A DNA stretch of 64,000 nt. Source: Thermoanaerobaculia bacterium. GTDB taxonomy: Bacteria; Acidobacteriota; Thermoanaerobaculia; Multivoradales; JAIOJS01. The stretch is from NCBI GenBank assembly GCA_030429235.1, contig JAUIDB010000010.1:77334-141333 (forward strand), given 5' to 3'. This document shows, piece after piece, positions 7,333 to 16,903 of this stretch (its first letter is position 1; each line of letters opens with the position of its first letter). A program made the translations under genes and the position numbers. The notes under the pieces were generated by a model, which had not been told where the DNA came from, made no database searches, and saw only the letters and a program-made list of their open reading frames with translations.

Positions 7333-8730
7333 ATGAGCGACGGGCATCAGCCAACCTCGACCTATCCGCGGTGGGTCGCTTCGCTGGCCGGTTGGATCTG
7401 TCGCGTCTTCTTCCGGCAGGTCGTGATCGTGGGAGCAGAACTCGTGCCGCGGCAGGGGCCGGTTCTTTTCGTCGCCAACCACGGCAACGGTCTGGTCGAT
7501 CCGCTGCTGGTCATGGGGTTCCTTCCTGGCCGGCCCCGCTTCCTGGCCAAGAGCACCCTATGGAACAACCCGGTCCTGCGCCCCTTCCTGCGGCTGGGAG
7601 GGGTGATCCCGGTCTATCGGCGGCGGGACCCAGGCTTCGACGCGGCCAAGAACGCCAGCATGTTCGAGGCCTGTCGCAGGGTACTGGCGGCAGGGGGAGC
7701 GATTGCGCTCTTCCCCGAAGGCCAGAGCCATAGTGAGCCGTCCTTGACCGAGATCAAGACCGGGGCGGCGCGGATCCTCGAGGTTGACGACCCCGCCATC
7801 CGCCGCACCCGGATCGTGCCCGTCGGTCTCTACTTCGACGTCAAGAGCCGGTTTCGGTCGCGGACGCTGGTGCGGGTGGGGGTGCCGCTGGAGCTGACGG
7901 CTCAGCCGGCGGGTGAGGCGTCCGAAGAAGCGCGTCGGGCGGCGGTCCGCCGGCTGACCGATCGGATCGCCGAAGCCTTGCGCACTGTCACGCTCAACTA
8001 CGAATCCTGGGAGGACGCCCAACTGGTGGCCCGTGCGGCCGAGATCTACCTGCGCGAGGGGAGCGATTTGCCGCGGTCGACGCCACTGGCCGACCGAGTG
8101 GAGACGATCGCTCGAGTCCAGTCGGTGCAGCAGCGCTTGCTCGAGAGGGAGCCTTCGAGCTTGCAGCCGCTCCGCGAGACCCTGGCCCAGTACGACGCTC
8201 TGCTGCGCTCGCTCGGTCTGCGCGACGAGCAGGTAGCGGCCAACTATCCCGTACCCGCGGTGACCGGACATCTGGCGCGGCAGGGGCTGTTTCTGCTGTT
8301 CTGGCTACCGCTGGCTGCCGCCGGCATGGCCCTCAACGTCCTGCCCTTCGTGGCCTGTGGAATCCTGGCGGCCAGGTTCGCGCGCGAGCCCGACCAGCCG
8401 GCCACCTACAAGCTGTTCGGAGGCGTGGTGCTCTACCCGTTGAACTGGCTGGCTCTGGGGGTGGCGGCGGGCTTCTGGCTCGGCGGGACGGCGGCGCTGG
8501 CGGTCTTGGGGCTGGCGGTGGTCAGCGGCTGGGTCACCATGCACTTTCTCGACCGCGCGACGACGCTGGCCAAGGAGGTCCGGGCGTTCTTCACCCTACG
8601 ACTCGGTCGCTCGGCGGAGAACGGAACCGACGAAGCCTCCCTCTGGCGAGCGCTTCGGAGGCAGCGCGCCGCGCTACGTGCGGAATTTCTCGCATTGAGC
8701 GCCGCGATTGCCGATTCGGCTGAAACCTGA
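7333..8730 (+). CDS. Membrane PlsC-family glycerol(phosphate) acyltransferase
   Basis: A 465-residue phospholipid acyltransferase-like protein. The acyltransferase domain (~25-230) has ANHGNGLVDPLL (H and D five apart, as in one PlsC subgroup), VIPVYRR, and FPEGQSHSEP. A helical middle (~230-310) is followed by four hydrophobic segments (~315-430) and a charged C-terminus. This size with C-terminal membrane helices resembles bacterial proteins related to glycerol-3-phosphate/DHAP acyltransferases. ATG 7333 is preceded by TATTGT at 7 nt and no Shine-Dalgarno sequence. Divergent from a second acyltransferase-like gene, so the pair may act in lipid synthesis together. Confidence 0.85.
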   Translation: MSDGHQPTSTYPRWVASLAGWICRVFFRQVVIVGAELVPRQGPVLFVANHGNGLVDPLLVMGFLPGRPRFLAKSTLWNNPVLRPFLRLGGVIPVYRRRDPGFDAAKNASMFEACRRVLAAGGAIALFPEGQSHSEPSLTEIKTGAARILEVDDPAIRRTRIVPVGLYFDVKSRFRSRTLVRVGVPLELTAQPAGEASEEARRAAVRRLTDRIAEALRTVTLNYESWEDAQLVARAAEIYLREGSDLPRSTPLADRVETIARVQSVQQRLLEREPSSLQPLRETLAQYDALLRSLGLRDEQVAANYPVPAVTGHLARQGLFLLFWLPLAAAGMALNVLPFVACGILAARFAREPDQPATYKLFGGVVLYPLNWLALGVAAGFWLGGTAALAVLGLAVVSGWVTMHFLDRATTLAKEVRAFFTLRLGRSAENGTDEASLWRALRRQRAALRAEFLALSAAIADSAET

Positions 8731-8821
8731 CCCTGGGCTCGTCGTAGTTAGCTGTGAACGCCGGCTGCATGTCAGTCGGACCTCACGAGCTGCTTATCTT
8801 GAGTCTGGGAGTCGAGCCGTT

Positions 8822-10081
8822 ATGTCAAAGAAGATGTTGGTCGGTGTCGGAGTCGCCGCGGTGGTCCTCATGGGAGCCGGGTTTGCGATCAAGTCGAACA
8901 AGGGTGGAGACGAGGGAGTCACAGTCGAAACTGCTCCCGTCGAGCGCCAGACCGTCGTACAGACGGTCGAAGCTACTGGGCGGATTCAGCCCGTCACTCA
9001 GGTGAACATCAGCGCGGACGTCAGTGCCAAGATCACGCGCCTCGAGGTCAAAGAGGGTGACTGGGTCGAGAAAGGGCAGTTCCTGGTCGAGCTCGATCGC
9101 GAGCGACACCTCGCGGCAGTCGAGAGCGCCGAAGCGAGCTTGAACTCGGCCCAGGCCGGTGCCACTCTGGCCCGAGAGAACATGCGCAAGGCGGTCAAGG
9201 ACCACGAGCGCACCCAGGAGTTGTTCGACAAGAGCCTCGAATCGCAGGCCGCCCTCGATGCGGCCTACGCTCAGGCTGAAGTGGAGCGCGCACGCTACCG
9301 ATCGGCCCAGGAACAGGTGGAACAGGCTCGGGCATCGCTCAAGCAGGCGCGCGACGATCTGTCGAAGACGACGATTCACGCGCCGATGTCCGGAACGATC
9401 AGCAAGCTCAACAAGGAGATCGGAGAGATCGCCCTGGGCTCGCAGTTCCAGGAGGACGTGATCATGGAGATCTCCAACCTGGAAGGGATGGAGGCACTGG
9501 TCGACGTGGACGAGAACGACATCGTCTCGCTGTCGCTGAACGATGCGGCCTCGATCGAGGTCGATGCCCTCCCCGGGCTGACCCAGGCCGGCGAGGTGAC
9601 CGAGATCGCCAACAGCGCCAAGGTGTCGGGTCAGGGTACCAACGATCAGAAGACCGAGTTCGAGGTCAAGATCGCGGTGACCGATCCCTCCGATCAGCTC
9701 CGGCCCGGGATGACGGCGAGTGCCGACATCGTGGTGGCGACCCATGAGGACGTGATCGCCGTTCCGTTGCAGTGTGTCGCCGTACGGACCGTCGAACAGC
9801 TGAAGGGCAACGGTGGCGGAGACGACGCCGAGGGCGAAGGGGAAAGCCAGTGGACCCCCGACGAGGACGGGTTCGTCTCGGTGGTCTTCGTGGTCGAAGA
9901 TGGTGTCGCCTACGCACGGCAAGTCGAGACCGGGATTCAGAGCGAGAGCCACATCGAAATCCTCGACGGGCTCGGCGAGGGAGACATGGTCGTGGTCGGC
10001 AGCTACCGGGCCATCTCGCGCGATCTCGCCGACGGCGCGTCGGTGACCGTGTCCTCCGGCGACGACCAGATGGCGAAATAG
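8822..10081 (+). CDS. MacA-like periplasmic adaptor (HlyD family)
   Basis: A 419-residue membrane-fusion protein for an ABC efflux pump. One N-terminal transmembrane anchor (~4-22) is followed by a biotinyl-lipoyl half-motif ([12 protein letters not shown]), a long helical hairpin (~95-190), the returning lipoyl strand ([12 protein letters not shown]) and beta-barrel/membrane-proximal domains. A charged Gly/Glu-rich insert sits near residue 335. It is followed 13 bp later by an ATPase and then two permeases, the MacAB/LolCDE-type layout. The frame is open back to 8708, but the ATG at 8822 gives a normal anchor and is preceded by GGGAG. Likely exports peptides, lipids or toxic compounds; the substrate cannot be told. 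Confidence 0.9.
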   Translation: MSKKMLVGVGVAAVVLMGAGFAIKSNKGGDEGVTVETAPVERQTVVQTVEATGRIQPVTQVNISADVSAKITRLEVKEGDWVEKGQFLVELDRERHLAAVESAEASLNSAQAGATLARENMRKAVKDHERTQELFDKSLESQAALDAAYAQAEVERARYRSAQEQVEQARASLKQARDDLSKTTIHAPMSGTISKLNKEIGEIALGSQFQEDVIMEISNLEGMEALVDVDENDIVSLSLNDAASIEVDALPGLTQAGEVTEIANSAKVSGQGTNDQKTEFEVKIAVTDPSDQLRPGMTASADIVVATHEDVIAVPLQCVAVRTVEQLKGNGGGDDAEGEGESQWTPDEDGFVSVVFVVEDGVAYARQVETGIQSESHIEILDGLGEGDMVVVGSYRAISRDLADGASVTVSSGDDQMAK

Positions 10082-10094
10082 GGAGACGCGGACC

Positions 10095-10796
10095 ATGGGT
10101 CTCGAGATCGAGAACATCACCAAGACGTACGTCATGGGCGAGATCGAGGTGCCTGCCCTGCGGGGCGTCACCTGCACGGTCGAGGACAATGACTACGTGG
10201 CCATCATGGGTCCCTCGGGCTCGGGCAAGTCGACGTTGATGAACGTCATCGGCTGCCTCGACGTGCCGACGTCCGGGACCTACCGTCTCGACGGTGAGAA
10301 TGTCGGGGAACTGGACGACAACGAGCTGGCCGAGATTCGCAACCGCAAGATCGGGTTCGTGTTCCAGACCTTCAACTTGCTGTCCCGGGCCGACGTACTG
10401 CACAACGTCGAGCTCCCGTTGATCTACGCTGGGCTGGGGGTCAAGGAGCGGCAACGACGGGCGGAGGAGGCGATCGAGAGTGTCGGTCTGCTCGACCGCA
10501 AGAAGCACAAGCCGAACGAGCTTTCGGGTGGACAACGTCAGCGGGTCGCCATCGCGCGGGCCCTGGTGACCCGTCCCTCGATCATCCTGGCGGACGAACC
10601 GACCGGAAACCTCGACAGCAAGACGGGCATGGAGATCATGGACATCTTCGATCGCCTTCAGGAAGCCGGCAACACGATCATCCTGGTGACTCACGAGGAC
10701 GACATCGCTCAGTACGCGAACCGCGTGATCCGATTGCGCGACGGCCTCATCGAGTCCGACTCACTGAACGGAAAGGCGAATGCGCATACTGCATGA
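10095..10796 (+). CDS. ABC transporter ATPase, MacB/LolD type
   Basis: A 233-residue nucleotide-binding subunit. Walker A is GPSGSGKST, the signature is [15 protein letters not shown], Walker B with catalytic Glu is [12 protein letters not shown], and the switch His is in ILVTHEDD. Cysteine-containing [13 protein letters not shown] is typical of the MacB/LolD branch. A GGGAG Shine-Dalgarno sequence precedes the ATG. The 3' end overlaps the first permease by 17 bp. With the adaptor and two permeases it forms a tripartite efflux or lipoprotein-type transporter. Confidence 0.95.
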   Translation: MGLEIENITKTYVMGEIEVPALRGVTCTVEDNDYVAIMGPSGSGKSTLMNVIGCLDVPTSGTYRLDGENVGELDDNELAEIRNRKIGFVFQTFNLLSRADVLHNVELPLIYAGLGVKERQRRAEEAIESVGLLDRKKHKPNELSGGQRQRVAIARALVTRPSIILADEPTGNLDSKTGMEIMDIFDRLQEAGNTIILVTHEDDIAQYANRVIRLRDGLIESDSLNGKANAHTA

Positions 10797-12015
10797 AGGG
10801 GCCGAGTCCCTGCGGATCGCGCTGCGGGCGATCCGCGCCAACACGGCGCGCGGCATTCTGACGACGTTGGGCATCATCATCGGCATCGTCGGCGTCAGCA
10901 CCACGATGACCGCGGCCAACGGTCTGTCCTCCTCGTTCAAAGAGAGCCTCTCGGCCCTGGGGTCGGACGTGCTCTACGTGTCGAGGATGCCCTGGGTCTT
11001 CACCGGCAACTTTTTCGACTTCCGCAATCGGCCCAATGTCTCTCTGAAGCAAGCCGAACGGCTGGCCGAGCAGTTGGACAGCGCGTTGGCGGTGAACCCC
11101 TCGGTCAACACGGAGCGTAGCGTGCGCTACCGGTCCGAGACGGTACCCAACACAGACATCATCGGCACCACCGATCAGCAGATGATGGTGTCGGCCTCGG
11201 TGCCGGAGATCGGTCGGTTCTTCTCCGCCTCTGACGTGCGCACCAAGCGTCGGGTGGCGGTGATCGGCTACAACATCCGGGAGCGTCTCTTCGGGACCGC
11301 TGATCCCCTCAACAAGGACATTCGCATCGGGCGCAGCAACTATCGCGTCATCGGAGTGATGGAGAAGCAGGGCTCGGCCGGCAACTTCGGCGGTCCCGAC
11401 TTCGACTCTCAGATCTTCGTGCCGATCACATCGTTCGTGAAGTCGTTCGGCGGCGGACGCCGCAATCTCGACATCGCGGTCAAGGCGCCCCCCGGCGTTT
11501 CGCTGGAGGACTTCGAGTTCGAGGTCGTAGGCGAGATGCGCAAGGTCCGGCGCCTGCAGCCGGAAGAGGACGACGACTTCGCCATCAACAAGATGGATGC
11601 CCTGGTGGGCATGTTCAATCAGGTGATGGGGGTCGTGCTCCTGATCGGCATGTTGATCACTTCGATCTCGCTGTTCGTGGGCGGCATCGGGGTGATGAAC
11701 ATCATGTTCGTCTCAGTGACCGAACGGACGCGGGAGATTGGCATCCGCAAGGCGATCGGGGCCAAGCGGCGCACGATCCTGGCCCAGTTCCTCTTCGAGT
11801 CGGCGGCGATCTGCCTGACCGGGGGCCTGCTCGGGGTCCTGGGGGCCTTCGGAGTCACCCAGCTCATCAACAAGATGGTCATGCCCGCGAGCATGTCGAT
11901 CCCCATCGTCGTCGTGGCGCTGGTGGTGTCGATGCTGACCGGAATCGTGGCGGGCCTCATCCCCGCGATCAAGGCGTCGCGACTGAACCCGATCGAAGCC
12001 CTACGCTACGAGTAG
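10780..12015 (+). CDS. MacB/FtsX-type ABC permease 1
   Basis: A 411-residue permease. It has the family topology: one transmembrane helix near residues 20-45 ([15 protein letters not shown]), a large periplasmic MacB_PCD domain (~50-275), then three helices in the FtsX domain (~285-400) containing [20 protein letters not shown] and the coupling [10 protein letters not shown] segment. Overlaps the ATPase gene by 17 bp and is followed by a second permease after 16 bp. MacB proper fuses ATPase and permease; here they are separate and two different permeases probably pair as a heterodimer. Confidence 0.93.
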   Translation: MRILHEGAESLRIALRAIRANTARGILTTLGIIIGIVGVSTTMTAANGLSSSFKESLSALGSDVLYVSRMPWVFTGNFFDFRNRPNVSLKQAERLAEQLDSALAVNPSVNTERSVRYRSETVPNTDIIGTTDQQMMVSASVPEIGRFFSASDVRTKRRVAVIGYNIRERLFGTADPLNKDIRIGRSNYRVIGVMEKQGSAGNFGGPDFDSQIFVPITSFVKSFGGGRRNLDIAVKAPPGVSLEDFEFEVVGEMRKVRRLQPEEDDDFAINKMDALVGMFNQVMGVVLLIGMLITSISLFVGGIGVMNIMFVSVTERTREIGIRKAIGAKRRTILAQFLFESAAICLTGGLLGVLGAFGVTQLINKMVMPASMSIPIVVVALVVSMLTGIVAGLIPAIKASRLNPIEALRYE

Positions 12016-12031
12016 CGAGAGGAGAGTATCC

Positions 12032-13279
12032 GTGAAAATCTCTGAAGCCTTCCGCATGGCCTCGACCGCGGTCAAGACCAACAAACTCCGCTCGGCCCTG
12101 ACCCTGGTCGGCATCATCGCCGGGGTGGCGTCCGTCATCGCGGTGATGACCGGCATCTCCGTGGTGCAGGGTGCCATGGAGGAGGAGATGAGCGTCCTCG
12201 GTACCACCACCTTCCAGGTGCAGAAGTGGCCCCGAGGGAACTTCGACAACGACTTCGACTGGCGCAAGATCCAACAGCGCAAGCCGGTGACCGTCGAGAA
12301 CGCCAACGCCGTACGCGAGAACGTCGAGACGGTCGATCTGGTCGGCGCGGAACTCTGGCAGTTTGGCTCCTCGGCGTCGTACCGGACCGAGGAGACCAAC
12401 GGCCGACTCTGGGTCGTCGGTGGCACCCCGGAGTACCCGGAGAACAACACCCACTACGTAGACCTCGGCCGCAATATCAGCAACGAGGACGTCGCGGTGG
12501 CTCGCAGTGTGGCGGTCATCGGGTTCGCCATCGCCGAGGAACTCTTCCCCTTCATCGATCCGATCGACAAGGAGATCAAGGTCGACGGCAAGAAGTACAC
12601 GGTGGTCGGCGTCTTCGGTGAGAAGAAGACGGCGATGGGAGGCAACTTCGACAACTACGTGCTGATCCCGGTCTCTCGCTTCCAGCGGGCCTACGGCATG
12701 CGGCAGGGCAATGGACAGCTCCGGTCCGTCAATATGACGGTGCGAGCCAAGAGTCCCGAACTGCTGCTCGAGGCGATCGAGGAGACGCGGGCGGTCCTGC
12801 GGGCCGATCGTGGCGTACCCCCCGGCGAAGAGGACGACTTCTTCTACTTCACCAACGACAGCAGCATCAAGCAGTTCAACCAGGCTACGGCCGGGGTGAA
12901 GCTGGGCGCTTTCGTGATCGGGGCGATCGCACTGATCGTGGCCGGTATCGGCATCATGAACATCATGCTGGTCAGCGTCACCGAGCGCACCAAGGAGATC
13001 GGAATCCGCAAGGCCCTGGGCGCCAAGCGCAGGGACATCCTCTGGCAGTTCCTGCTCGAAGCGGTCCTGCTCTGCAACGTGGGCGGGATTCTCGGAGTCG
13101 CGGTCGGGTTCGGTCTCGGCAACATCGTGATCTTCTTCACCAACTTCAAGGTGTCGGTGCCGATGAACTGGGCGGTCAACGGCCTGGTCTTCTGCACCGT
13201 GATCGGCCTGGTTTTCGGCATGTGGCCGGCCCTCAAGGCGTCACGCCTGCCTCCGATCGAGGCCCTGAGCTACGAGTGA
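12032..13279 (+). CDS. MacB/FtsX-type ABC permease 2
   Basis: A 415-residue paralogue of the preceding permease with the same order: N-terminal helix (NKLRSALTLVGIIAGV), periplasmic domain, and a C-terminal FtsX domain with GIGIMNIMLVSVTERTKEIG and KALGAKRRDI. It starts at GTG 12032 behind a GAGAGGAGAG purine tract. As the last gene of the operon it is followed by a small GC hairpin. Its periplasmic domain differs clearly from permease 1, consistent with a heterodimeric pump. Confidence 0.93.
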   Translation: MKISEAFRMASTAVKTNKLRSALTLVGIIAGVASVIAVMTGISVVQGAMEEEMSVLGTTTFQVQKWPRGNFDNDFDWRKIQQRKPVTVENANAVRENVETVDLVGAELWQFGSSASYRTEETNGRLWVVGGTPEYPENNTHYVDLGRNISNEDVAVARSVAVIGFAIAEELFPFIDPIDKEIKVDGKKYTVVGVFGEKKTAMGGNFDNYVLIPVSRFQRAYGMRQGNGQLRSVNMTVRAKSPELLLEAIEETRAVLRADRGVPPGEEDDFFYFTNDSSIKQFNQATAGVKLGAFVIGAIALIVAGIGIMNIMLVSVTERTKEIGIRKALGAKRRDILWQFLLEAVLLCNVGGILGVAVGFGLGNIVIFFTNFKVSVPMNWAVNGLVFCTVIGLVFGMWPALKASRLPPIEALSYE

Positions 13280-13282
13280 GCG

Positions 13283-13296
13283 GGCCGGTGTCGGCC
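13283..13296. terminator. Short hairpin between convergent genes
   Basis: GGCCG-GTGT-CGGCC forms a five-pair stem with a four-base loop. It touches the stop codon of the minus-strand dehydratase gene. There is no T-tract, so assignment as terminator is tentative. Confidence 0.3.
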
Positions 13297-14240
13297 TAGG
13301 GATCGCCGAAGTCGAGGTTGCCACCGCTGAGGATCACGCCGATTCTCAGGTCGGCGACCTCGACGGGCTCTCGCAGGAGTACCGCTAGCGGCACGGCGGC
13401 AGAGGGTTCCACCACCGATTTCAGGCGACTCCAGAGCAGGTGCATGGCCTGACGGATCTCGTCGTCGGTCGCGGTCTCGACCTCGATTCGATGCTGTTGG
13501 AGAATCGAAAACGGCAGCTTGCCCACCGTGGCCCGCAGGCCATCGGCGATGGTGTCGACGGTGGCGAGCGGTGTGATCCGACCGGCGCGCAGCGAGCGTT
13601 GCCCGTCGTCGGCCCCGGTCGGTTCGGCGCCGAGGACTCGACACCGCGGGCGTAGAGCCGCCGTCGTGATCGTGGTGCCCGAGAGCAGGCCACCGCCGCC
13701 GAGCGGCGCGACGATCAGATCCAGGTCGGGGACCTGCTCGAGCAGTTCCAGCGCTGCCGTCGCCTGTCCGGCGATGATCCGGGTGTCGTCGTAGGGGTGC
13801 ACCAGGCTGGCGCCGGTGGCGGCGACCACCTCCGCGGCCACGCGTTCGCGATCCGCCTGGGTGGGGGGGCAGAAGCGGATCTCGGCGCCGTAGGCCCGGA
13901 CGGCAGCGACCTTGGACTCGGTGGATCCCTCGGGCATGACCACGCAGCAGCGGATGCCCCGTTGTTGCGCGGCCAGCGCGAGCGCCGCTCCATGGTTGCC
14001 GGAGGAGTGCGTGGCGACGCCCCGTTCCGGGTCCTCCAACTGAGCGACGGCGTTGCTGGCGCCTCGCATCTTGAAGGCCCCCGTGCGCTGCAGGTTCTCC
14101 GCCTTGAAGAAGAGACGAGCGCCGACGAGGGCGTCGAGCGATCTCGACGTGAGAACGGGGGTCCGGTGGATTCGGGGAGCGATGCGTTCGGCGGCTCGGC
14201 GAACGTCAGCGAGTTGCGGTGCCGGCGGTGGAGCGGTCAT
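13296..14240 (-). CDS. PLP-dependent threonine/serine dehydratase or serine racemase family enzyme
   Basis: A 314-residue fold-type II PLP enzyme. The Schiff-base lysine is in GAFKMRGA, the substrate-binding loop is SSGNHGAALA, and the glycine-rich phosphate loop is PLGGGGLLSG; ILSGGN closes the cofactor site. It lacks the C-terminal ACT regulatory domain of biosynthetic IlvA, so it resembles catabolic threonine dehydratase or serine racemase; the two cannot be separated by eye. The frame is open to 14321, but ATG 14240 gives the usual family N-terminus. Convergent with the efflux operon. Confidence 0.88.
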   Translation of the reverse strand: MTAPPPAPQLADVRRAAERIAPRIHRTPVLTSRSLDALVGARLFFKAENLQRTGAFKMRGASNAVAQLEDPERGVATHSSGNHGAALALAAQQRGIRCCVVMPEGSTESKVAAVRAYGAEIRFCPPTQADRERVAAEVVAATGASLVHPYDDTRIIAGQATAALELLEQVPDLDLIVAPLGGGGLLSGTTITTAALRPRCRVLGAEPTGADDGQRSLRAGRITPLATVDTIADGLRATVGKLPFSILQQHRIEVETATDDEIRQAMHLLWSRLKSVVEPSAAVPLAVLLREPVEVADLRIGVILSGGNLDFGDP

Positions 14241-14434
14241 GCCGGGATTGTGGCAGCTCTCCGAAGTCAGGGGAAGTTGGGGCGCGACCGCGCTCTCGCA
14301 AGCGTGCCGACTTGACCGCAAGGCAGCGGCGGTCTAGCCTGATCGAAACCCGACAGCCAGCGCTGTGCTCAGCGCTCCCACTCGTAGGTCGCTCGGTCGC
14401 GCCGTGCGGCCTGCACTCGACCGAGGAGAGAAGA

Positions 14435-14884
14435 ATGAACTGGAAGTTGATTCTGTTCGGAGCCCTGGCCTTCTTCGCCACGATTCAGGTCACCAGCATG
14501 GTCACCGGCATCGTGATCCACGACGGCGTTCTGGTCGCCGACTACGAGGCCACCCACGGCCACTGGCGACCCGAGCTGGAGCAGGACCCGCCCGACATGA
14601 TGGCGTTGATGCCGATGTGGATGGCGTTCTCGTTCATCACGTCGCTGGTCTTCGCGGCAATCTACGGCTGTGTCCGCTCGGCCCTCAGCGGCAGTGGGGT
14701 CAAGAAGGGTCTACAGTTTGGCTTGATCGGTGCGAGCTTCTTCGCCTGTACCTGCCTCGGCATGTTCGGAGTGATGAACATTCCCGGCACGATCTGGGTC
14801 TGGTGGGCGATCGAAGGCTTCATCCTCTGGTCGTTGGGCGGAGTCGCCCTCGGTGCGGTAGCCCAGAAGGTCGCTCCGGAGTGA
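14435..14884 (+). CDS. Small membrane protein, four helices, unknown function
   Basis: A 149-residue hydrophobic protein with helices at about residues 5-27, 57-80, 91-112 and 117-142. A soluble, His/Asp-bearing loop (YEATHGHWRPELEQDPPD) lies between the first two. I do not recognise the family. The start at 14435 is chosen because GAGGAGAG lies just upstream; the frame is open back to 14219. It is tail-to-tail with the M61 peptidase, whose stop immediately follows. Confidence 0.75.
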   Translation: MNWKLILFGALAFFATIQVTSMVTGIVIHDGVLVADYEATHGHWRPELEQDPPDMMALMPMWMAFSFITSLVFAAIYGCVRSALSGSGVKKGLQFGLIGASFFACTCLGMFGVMNIPGTIWVWWAIEGFILWSLGGVALGAVAQKVAPE

Positions 14885-16822
14885 CTACTTCGGGGTGACG
14901 ACGCGAGGGGTCGCGATTTCGGCCAGCCGATCGGGCCGGTCGTCGTTGCGGACCAGCACGAGGTGCCGCGGACCCTCTTCGTATTGGAGTCGCTTCCGCT
15001 CGTAGCGGTCACCACTGATCAGCAACAGCTCGATCTCGGAGTTGGCCAGAGTTCCATTCAGGGCGTCGAGGAAGCGGCTGCGGCTCCAGACGTAGTCGCC
15101 GACCCCGGCGATCTGCATCTCGGGACCGAGTCCAGCGCGATCGGCGGGCGACTCGAGTAGGACCTGGAGGATCTTGCCCTCACCGTCGACCCGGAGGCCG
15201 ATCGAATCGAGCGCATCGACGCCCTTGCGGTCGACCCGAGTGCCTTCCGGTGCCTCGGCGGCTTCGTTCGCGAACTGCAGGTGGTAGCCGAGTTCCTCCA
15301 ACAAGCCGAGTTGGAAGGACTCGCTCGGGCGATCGATCCGGCTCGTTAGGAAGGCGGCCCAGTCGTCGCTGGCCAGATCGTCGAGGATGGCGATCACCTC
15401 GCTGCGGTCGTGGCCGTTGGGGTGGGCCATCCCCGGCTCGTAGTGGAAGAACCTCTGCACGAAGTCGTCGAGCGAACGGGCACCGTCGGTCAGGTTGCGC
15501 AGTCGGGCATCGATCTCCATCCAGAGCAAGGCTCCTTCGGAGTAGTAATCCTGGCCCCGTCGGAGGTGGCCCCAGTTGCGACTCCGCCCGCGAAGGATGT
15601 GCGCTGCCGCCCCCGTATCGGCTAGCGAGCGCCAGCTGCGGCCCTGCCGGTGGCGAGCCCGACGGAGGGTCTGTAGCAGGCTCCAGCGGTACTCCTCGAG
15701 CGTCGCCATGCCGGTGCGGGCTTCCAGTAGATCCCCGAGGTACTGGGCCAGACCTTCGTACACCCAGAGGAGTTCGGTGTCCTTGGGGGTGTGGTAGTCG
15801 CCGGTGATCATCCCCGCGGGCCGGCGGTACTTGCCGCACCAGGTGTGCACGTACTCGTGAGGGATGAGCATCTGGTTCCAACCGCTCAGAGCGTTGGGCT
15901 CGGTCAACGGTTCGATGGCCAGGACGTTGAACGTCGAAGTCGAATGTTCGAGGCCGTTGGCCCGCAGCAGATCGGTACTCCCGAGGAGGATGTCCATGCT
16001 CGGAAAGGGGTGGCTGCCGAAGAGCGCCGACGCCTCGGTCACCATCCGGCGGTAGGACTCGAGGACCCCGGGGTCGAGCTCGACGCCCCGCTTGGACTCG
16101 GAAACCAGCTGGAGTCGATGGGGGGGAGTGCCCTCGGGGGCTTCCTCCGTGACCAGAGAGAGGGATCTGTGGTGCCGTCCGAGGACGATCGGGGCGTCGA
16201 TCAGCTCCTCCAACGAAACGGTCTGGTAGCGAGTGGTGGTGATTTCTTCGCCCGTCTCTCCCTGCGAGTCCGGCCGGGGCTGCAGGGCCGTGGCGGGAAC
16301 CATCGTCGCGGGGTGGAGGAGAGTGAGGTCGGCCGAGGTGGCCGGTGCCTTCTGGTCCTCGCGATAGAACAGGATGGTGTTGAGGTTGATCACCCCGATG
16401 CCGTCGGCTCCGAAGGAGTCGACCCCGCGCGAGTTGGTCGTCGGTTGGTTCGTGATGTACCGGGTCTCGACGCGAAGCCGGTCGACGCCGGCGGGAACCT
16501 CGACCTCGATGCGGTACACCTCGCCCGGGGTTCGGTTCCAGACCAACCGGGGGCCGTGGTGGGCGAAGACCTCCAGTCCGGCGAGGTTGCCGACCGGGCC
16601 GTTGGGTCCGTGAACTCCCGGAATCCACTTCGGGTACCACAATCCCAGGGTCCCCCCGGCGCGGGTCAGCTCTCGCGGAACGTCGAACTCGACCGTACCG
16701 TGGAGCAGCTTCCGGTGCAGTTCGGTAGCGTCGACCGTGATCTCGAGGTCGGCTCCCAGGAGGGGAACGGACAGGCCGAAGAGAAGACTGGTGAGAACGA
16801 GCCGGGAGCGGAAACTGCGCAT
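14885..16822 (-). CDS. M61-family metallopeptidase with PDZ domain
   Basis: A 645-residue exported zinc peptidase. The signal peptide (RLVLTSLLFGLSVPLLGA) is cleaved near residue 24. An N-terminal beta-rich M61 domain is followed by the catalytic LIPHEYVHTWCGK (HExxH) and LWVYEGLAQYLG, whose Glu is the third zinc ligand. A PDZ domain (~555-625) contains SPADRAGLGPEMQI. The family prototype is a glycyl aminopeptidase. Most members read HEYFHxWNVK where this one has HEYVHTWCGK. The Shine-Dalgarno AGGAG precedes the ATG. Confidence 0.9.
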   Translation of the reverse strand: MRSFRSRLVLTSLLFGLSVPLLGADLEITVDATELHRKLLHGTVEFDVPRELTRAGGTLGLWYPKWIPGVHGPNGPVGNLAGLEVFAHHGPRLVWNRTPGEVYRIEVEVPAGVDRLRVETRYITNQPTTNSRGVDSFGADGIGVINLNTILFYREDQKAPATSADLTLLHPATMVPATALQPRPDSQGETGEEITTTRYQTVSLEELIDAPIVLGRHHRSLSLVTEEAPEGTPPHRLQLVSESKRGVELDPGVLESYRRMVTEASALFGSHPFPSMDILLGSTDLLRANGLEHSTSTFNVLAIEPLTEPNALSGWNQMLIPHEYVHTWCGKYRRPAGMITGDYHTPKDTELLWVYEGLAQYLGDLLEARTGMATLEEYRWSLLQTLRRARHRQGRSWRSLADTGAAAHILRGRSRNWGHLRRGQDYYSEGALLWMEIDARLRNLTDGARSLDDFVQRFFHYEPGMAHPNGHDRSEVIAILDDLASDDWAAFLTSRIDRPSESFQLGLLEELGYHLQFANEAAEAPEGTRVDRKGVDALDSIGLRVDGEGKILQVLLESPADRAGLGPEMQIAGVGDYVWSRSRFLDALNGTLANSEIELLLISGDRYERKRLQYEEGPRHLVLVRNDDRPDRLAEIATPRVVTPK

Positions 16823-16903
16823 TGCGGGAACTCCTATCGATGGAAGCGAGGGCCGGATCGTACCAAATCCGTTCAGCCATCGCCGTGATGGAACCGCGAG
16901 CGG

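Noticed and set aside
14247-14252. CACAAT as leaderless -10 for the PLP dehydratase gene
   Set aside because: Does not fit TANNNT and the spacing is only 6 nt; left out of the leaderless set.
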